Positions 62,081 through 64,000 of a stretch of DNA of 64,000 bases are shown here, one piece after another (within the stretch, counting starts at the first letter, position 1; the number at the start of each line of letters is the position of its first letter). The DNA is taken from the NCBI GenBank assembly GCA_037954235.1, contig JBBMOA010000001.1, forward strand, positions 7,144,001 through 7,208,000, written 5' to 3'. A model generated the notes under the pieces. The model was given only the letters and a program-made list of their open reading frames with translations. It had not been told where the DNA came from and made no database searches. The DNA is from Aulostomus chinensis. Taxonomy: Eukaryota > Chordata > Actinopteri > Syngnathiformes > Aulostomidae. The position numbers and the translations under genes were made by a program.

Positions 62081-64000
62081 ATTATTTTGAGGGTAGTAGC
62101 AACTCTTACTACAAGACTGTCAGCATCACTTTGAGGTTGTTCGAAACTCTTACTACATTACTGTAAGCATCACTGACTTTATGAGCAACTATCACTCCAT
62201 TACTGTTAGCATCATTTTGAGTTCATTCGCAATTCTTAGGACATCACTGTCGCATCATTTTGAGATCATTACCAATTCATCTGACATCACTGTCGCATTA
62301 TTTTAAGGTTCATAGCAACTCTTACTACATTACTGTCAGCATCACTTTGAGTTTATTAGCAACTATCTCTTCATTACTGTTAGCATCATGTTGAGTTTAT
62401 TAGCAATTCTTACTAAATCACTGTCGCATTATTTGGAGGTTCGTAGCAACTCTTACTACATGACTGTCAGCATCACTTTGAGGTTGTTCGAAACACTTAC
62501 TACATTACTGTAAGCATCACTGAGTTTAATAGCAACTATCACTAAATTACTGTTAGCATCGTTTTGATTTTAATAGCAATTCTTACGACATCACCGTCAG
62601 CATCATTTTTAGGTTACTTGCAACTCTAACCACATGACTGTCAGCATCACTTTGAGGTTATTCGAAACTTTCACTCCATTACTGTTAGCATCATTTTGAG
62701 TTCATTAGCAATTCTTACTACATCACTGTCGCATCATTTTGAGATCATTAGCATTTCTTCCGACATCACTGTAGCATTATTTGGAGGTTAGTAGCGACTC
62801 TTACTACATGACAGTCAGCATCACTTTGAGGTTGTTCGAAACACTTACTACATTACTGTAAGCATCACTGAGTTTATTAGCAACTATCACTACATTACTG
62901 TTAGCATGATTTTGAGTTTAATAACAATTCTTACGACATCACTGTCGCATCATTTTGAGATCATTAGCAATTCTTCCGACATCACTTTCGCATTATTTTG
63001 AGGTTCAGAGCAACTCTTACTACATGACTGTCAGCATCCCTTTGAGGTTGTTCGAAACGTTTACTCCATTACTGTTAGCATCATTTTGAGTTCATTAGCA
63101 ATTCTTATTAAATCGCTGTCGCATCATTTTGAGATCTTTAGCAATTCTTCTGACATCACTGTCGCATTATTTTGAGGTTCGTCGCAACTCTGACTACATG
63201 ACTTTCAGCATCACTTTGAGGTTATTCGAAAGTTTCACTCCATTACTGTTAGCATCATCTTGAGTTCATGAGCAATTCTTCCGACATCACTGTCGCAATA
63301 TTTTGAGGTTTGTTGCAACTTTTACATTACTGTCGCATTATTTTGAGGTTCGTAGCAACTCTTACTACATGACTGTCAGCATCACTTTGAGGTTGTTCGA
63401 AACACTTACAACATTACTGTAAGCATCACTGAGTTTATTAGCAACTATCACTACATTACTGTAAGCATCATTTTGAGTTCATTAGCAATTCCTCCTACAT
63501 CACTGTAGCATTATTTTAAGGTTATTAGCAGACTTACTACATTCCTGTCAGACTCATTTTGAGGTTCGTAGCAACTCTTACTACGTGACTGTCAGCATCA
63601 CTTTGAGGTTGTTCGAAACACTTTCTACATTACTGTCAGCATCACTTTTGAGTTTAGTAGCAACTATGTCTACATTACAGTTAGCATTATTTTGAGTTCA
63701 TTAGCAATTCTTACTACATCACTGTCGCATCATTTTGAGGTTAGTTTAAACTCTTCTTACATTACTGTCAACATCATTTTTTTAGTTCATTAGCAATTCT
63801 TACGACATCACTGTAGCATTATTTTGAGGTTCGTAGCAACTCTTACTTCATTACTGTTGCTTTATTTGGAGGTTCGTAGCAACTCTTACTACATGACTGT
63901 CAGCATCACTTTGAGGTTGTTCGAAACTCTTACTACATTACTGTAAGCATCACTGAGTTTACTAGCAACTATCACTACATTACTTTTCGCATCATTTTGA
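62080..64000 (-). repeat. Ordered outer zone of the right array
   Basis: The D marker 'gttgttcgaaac' appears repeatedly, followed by the C marker 'actgagtttattagc', the B marker 'tgttagcatcattttgag' and A/E markers 'cactgtcgcatcatttt' and 'gcattattttgagg'. This is the same pentamer as the left array, read on the other strand. Confidence 0.85.

Larger units (their letters stand above)
59566..64000 (-). repeat. Right satellite array, same family, opposite orientation
   Basis: The monomer reads as the reverse complement of the left array ('gcatcattttgag' = reverse of 'ctcaaaatgatgc'; 'actacatcactgt' = reverse of 'acagtgatgtagt'). It starts abruptly in 'gactgttagcatcatttt' and is cut by the window end. 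Two zones differ: 59,566 to about 62,080 is divergent and unordered, and from about 62,080 outward the A-E subtypes appear in order. Confidence 0.97.

Overview
The window looks like vertebrate, most likely teleost fish, genomic DNA, with no prokaryotic gene organisation. Two arrays of the same AT-rich ~43-bp satellite face each other and flank a ~5.8-kb island of ordinary sequence. The island carries exons of a laminin alpha-5-like gene (minus strand), two minisatellites, a Harbinger-like non-autonomous element and a decayed, intron-containing hAT (ZBED-type) transposase. These are typical of ray-finned fish genomes.

Layout. Positions 1-53,770: satellite in plus orientation, running off the left edge of the window, on the order of 1,200 monomers of 41-45 bp. 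The monomers fall into about five recurrent subtypes arranged in a ~217-bp pentamer. The pentamers sit inside larger duplications of 304, 604, 682, 824, 956, 1,348, 1,476, 2,909 and 4,458 bp, most of them whole numbers of monomers. Positions 53,771-59,565: the island. Positions 59,566-64,000: the same satellite in the opposite orientation, running off the right edge. Its first ~2.5 kb are divergent and lack the ordered subtypes; the outer ~1.9 kb have the same subtypes as the left array.

Island. Six exons readable on the minus strand, 56,499 down to 53,880, match the end of laminin alpha-5 domain IVb and the first following laminin EGF-like repeat. Several single-base frame breaks and a lost cysteine suggest a pseudogene fragment, or a real gene with indel errors in the assembly. 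A 65-bp minisatellite of eight copies contains the 3' splice acceptor and the first 19 bases of one of these exons. A second minisatellite (43-bp unit), the Harbinger-like element and the hAT relic follow to the right, on the plus strand for the two transposon coding remnants.

Function. No intact protein-coding gene is seen. Minus-strand open frames inside the satellite are translations of the repeat, not genes. The main interest is structural: nested higher-order repeats, a 39-bp micro-inversion copied at least five times, inverted arrays around a laminin fragment, and a minisatellite that multiplies a splice acceptor.
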